From assembly GCF_000337415.1 (NCBI RefSeq), contig NZ_AOJD01000027.1:1-64000 (forward strand): a DNA stretch of 64,000 nt. Direction: 5' to 3'. The stretch's first letter is position 1, and every line of letters begins with the position of its first letter. Position numbers and translations under genes: made by a program. Positions 62,524 to 64,000 of the stretch are shown in pieces. A model generated the notes under the pieces. It worked only from the letters and a program-made list of their open reading frames with translations. It searched no databases and was not told the DNA's origin. The DNA comes from Halorubrum tebenquichense DSM 14210 (GTDB lineage Archaea; Halobacteriota; Halobacteria; Halobacteriales; Haloferacaceae).

Positions 62524-63300
62524 TCAGAGCCCGGTCGGGTGCGAGACGTACGTCGTCTCCAGCCCCCACTCGCACGAGAGCGACTCCAGCGCCCGGACGC
62601 CGAACGTCTCGGTGGCGTAGTGGCCGGCGAGGAAGACGGTGAGGCCCGCCTCGCGCGCCTCGTGGTACAGCTTCCCCTTCCCCTCGCCGGTGATCAGCGC
62701 GTCCGCGTCGGCCGCGACCGCCTCGTCGAACCAGTCCGCGCCGGAGCCGGTGACGACCGCGACGCGCTCGATCCGGTCCGGGCCGAAGTCGATCACGCGG
62801 GTCGGCGAGGCCTCGCCGTCCGGCTGCCCCTCGAACCCGTCGAGCGTCTCGCGGACCGCGCCCGCCGACAGCGGCTCCGCCGTCTCGCCGAGCGTCCCGA
62901 TCGTGACTGGGCCGATCTCGCCGAACGGTTCGCGGTCAACCAGTCCGACCGCCTCGGCGACGCCCGCCGCGTTGCCGAGTTCGGGATGACCGTCGAGCGG
63001 CAGGTGCGAGACGTACAGCGCGAGGTCGTTCTCGATCAGGGCCGCGATCCGGTCGTGCGCCCGCCCGGTGACGCGCTCGATGCCGCCCCACGAGAGCCCG
63101 TGGTGGACGACGAGGAGGTCGGCCCCGGCGTCCGCGGCCGCCTCGATCGTCGCCCGCGCGGCGTCGACCGCGAACGCGACGCGCTCGATTTCGCCGTCGT
63201 CCGAGCCCACCTGAAGTCCGTTCGCGCTCGCGTCGACGTCGGCGTACGCGGCCGTGTCGAGTCGGTCGTCGAGTCGGTCGACGTACTCGGAGAGTTCCAT
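62524..63300 (-). CDS. Nif3-like dinuclear metal protein
   Basis: 258 residues. NIF3 landmarks: [20 protein letters not shown], the metal-binding [32 protein letters not shown], and [13 protein letters not shown] with the second His/Glu pair. The protein forms a hexamer with a dinuclear metal centre in relatives (DUF34/Nif3). A role in metal handling or GTP cyclohydrolase-I type chemistry has been discussed; the exact reaction is uncertain. Located 99 bp after tgtA on the same strand. Confidence 0.9.
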   Translation of the reverse strand: MELSEYVDRLDDRLDTAAYADVDASANGLQVGSDDGEIERVAFAVDAARATIEAAADAGADLLVVHHGLSWGGIERVTGRAHDRIAALIENDLALYVSHLPLDGHPELGNAAGVAEAVGLVDREPFGEIGPVTIGTLGETAEPLSAGAVRETLDGFEGQPDGEASPTRVIDFGPDRIERVAVVTGSGADWFDEAVAADADALITGEGKGKLYHEAREAGLTVFLAGHYATETFGVRALESLSCEWGLETTYVSHPTGL

Positions 63301-63795
63301 ACCGATCCGTGACTCGGGCGGGGAATAAAGCGCGGCGGTCCGGCAGGACCGATTTCGCTCGGAGAAGCGATCGTACGGGGACGACCGTTTATCCCCGATT
63401 GATGAGGTGGCGCGTGCCTGCGAGCGTGCCGCCGAAGGCGGCCGCGAGGTGTACGCGAGAGGTCGCCGGCGACGAAGCCGCCGGCTGCCAGAGGGACCGA
63501 AGGTCCCTCGCTGGAGTCAGTCGCCGGAGCAACGCGGAGGCGACTGACGAGGGTGGAGAGGCGTGGGGGGCGGTGCTGTTGCTGTGGGCGGGACTCGAAG
63601 GGGCGGTCGCCGGCACCGCAGGAACGAGCGAAGCGAGTGACGAGGAGCACAGCGAGCGCACCGAGTTCTCGCGGCTGGAGCTTCGGCGTTCGCCTCGCTG
63701 TTCCGCGTTCGATCTCCCCTCGGCCGCGACGGGGTCGAAGAAGGGGCTCCGCGAATGGACGGTACAAGAACAGGCCCGGAACGCACCGAAACGGC
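63301..63795. other. Non-coding stretch with inverted repeats
   Basis: No convincing gene. Two perfect hairpins are present: GAGGGACC/GGTCCCTC (63491-63509, 3-nt loop) and GTCAGTCGCC/GGCGACTGAC (63516-63548, 13-nt loop). Both strands have open frames without domains. The style resembles repeated intergenic blocks common in Halorubrum-type genomes (recollection). Confidence 0.5.
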
Positions 63796-64000
63796 TTAGT
63801 CGTCGAGTTCCTCGGCGACGGAGTCCGGGACCGCGTCTGGACCGGCGTCCGCGATCGCGTCGACCTCCTCGGAGCCGGCCGCCTGCGACGTGAACTCGGG
63901 GTCGAACAGACGGAGCGCGGTGCGGATCGTCTCCCAGTCGTCCTCGCCGGCCGCGTCCCGCAGCGACCGGGTCGGTGCCGCGAGCAGCTGGCCGACGAGG
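63796..64000 (-). CDS. C-terminal end of an unidentified gene (5' part beyond the window)
   Basis: The stop TAA is at 63796-63798, and the frame is open to the window edge. The last 67 residues contain LLAAPTRSLRDAAGEDDWET, RTALRLFDPEFTSQ and an acidic tail ending VAEELDD. Codon use is host-like. Too little is present to name the gene. Confidence 0.6.
   Translation of the reverse strand, partial: LVGQLLAAPTRSLRDAAGEDDWETIRTALRLFDPEFTSQAAGSEEVDAIADAGPDAVPDSVAEELDD

Noticed and set aside
63570-63620. Sequence like a tRNA T-arm (GGCGGGACTCGAAG)
   Set aside because: The rest of a tRNA cloverleaf, an anticodon arm and an acceptor stem are missing on both strands.
1-64000. CRISPR arrays, cas genes, rRNA or tRNA genes, replication origins
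   Set aside because: No regularly spaced repeats, Cas motifs, rRNA stretches, complete tRNA folds or Orc1/Cdc6 gene with origin repeats were seen.

Overview
The window is DNA from an extremely halophilic archaeon (class Halobacteria). The flanking genes are very GC-rich, the proteins are acidic (rich in D and E), there are Tat-dependent lipoproteins and a halocyanin, an AglB-type oligosaccharyltransferase, an archaeosine TgtA, a PRC-barrel protein and two ISH-type insertion sequences. The base composition and gene set would suit Halorubrum or a relative, but no marker seen here fixes the genus. The first 35 bases are Nextera library adaptor, so the left edge is a contig end and the first gene is cut by it. 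No rRNA, tRNA or CRISPR array was found.

Layout. 0-5 kb: an iron/siderophore-type binding lipoprotein and an HTH regulator, each preceded by a TTTAGG-N4-CCTAAA palindrome; then a ring-cleaving dioxygenase/hydrolase pair, a DUF2249-cupin protein and a halocyanin. 5.6-10.5 kb: UDP-glucose dehydrogenase (AglM type), a GDP-mannose-type Nudix hydrolase, two small genes with an RNA ligase, and a SWIM-finger protein. 10.7-30.9 kb: an accessory island. It carries an ISH1-group IS5 element, two long tandem paralogues (one with a PD-(D/E)xK-like core), an HTH-nucleotidyltransferase gene, an AbiEi/AbiEii-like pair whose second gene is split by a solo-TnpB element, and a tightly overlapping six-gene operon facing a phiH-repressor-like gene across a 13-bp inverted repeat. 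31.3-48.7 kb: an N-glycosylation (agl) locus. aglF lies at its left end and the AglG-like transferase and aglB at its right end; between them is an AT-richer cassette that should make and attach an unusual sugar. The cassette holds GDP-mannose 4,6-dehydratase, a colitose-type 3-dehydratase with His in place of the PLP lysine, an epimerase/reductase, three glycosyltransferases, a cysteine-synthase-like enzyme, an asparagine-synthase-like enzyme, a flippase and an IS1595 element. 48.8-64 kb: conserved chromosome. It carries a DUF368 polyprenyl-phosphate translocase candidate beside aglB, a thioredoxin-fold protein, small conserved proteins, a PRC-barrel protein, a lactate-oxidation operon, a Nudix hydrolase, a uS10 paralogue, tgtA and a Nif3-family protein.

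How the genes work together. AglF and AglM supply UDP-glucose and UDP-glucuronate, glycosyltransferases build a dolichol-linked glycan, the flippase exports it, AglB transfers it to protein, and the DUF368 protein may return the spent dolichyl phosphate. The accessory island separates aglM from aglF by about 24 kb. Within the island, the best candidates for an undescribed system are the repressor-controlled six-gene operon (25.66-30.92 kb) and the tandem nuclease-like paralogues (15.9-20.6 kb).
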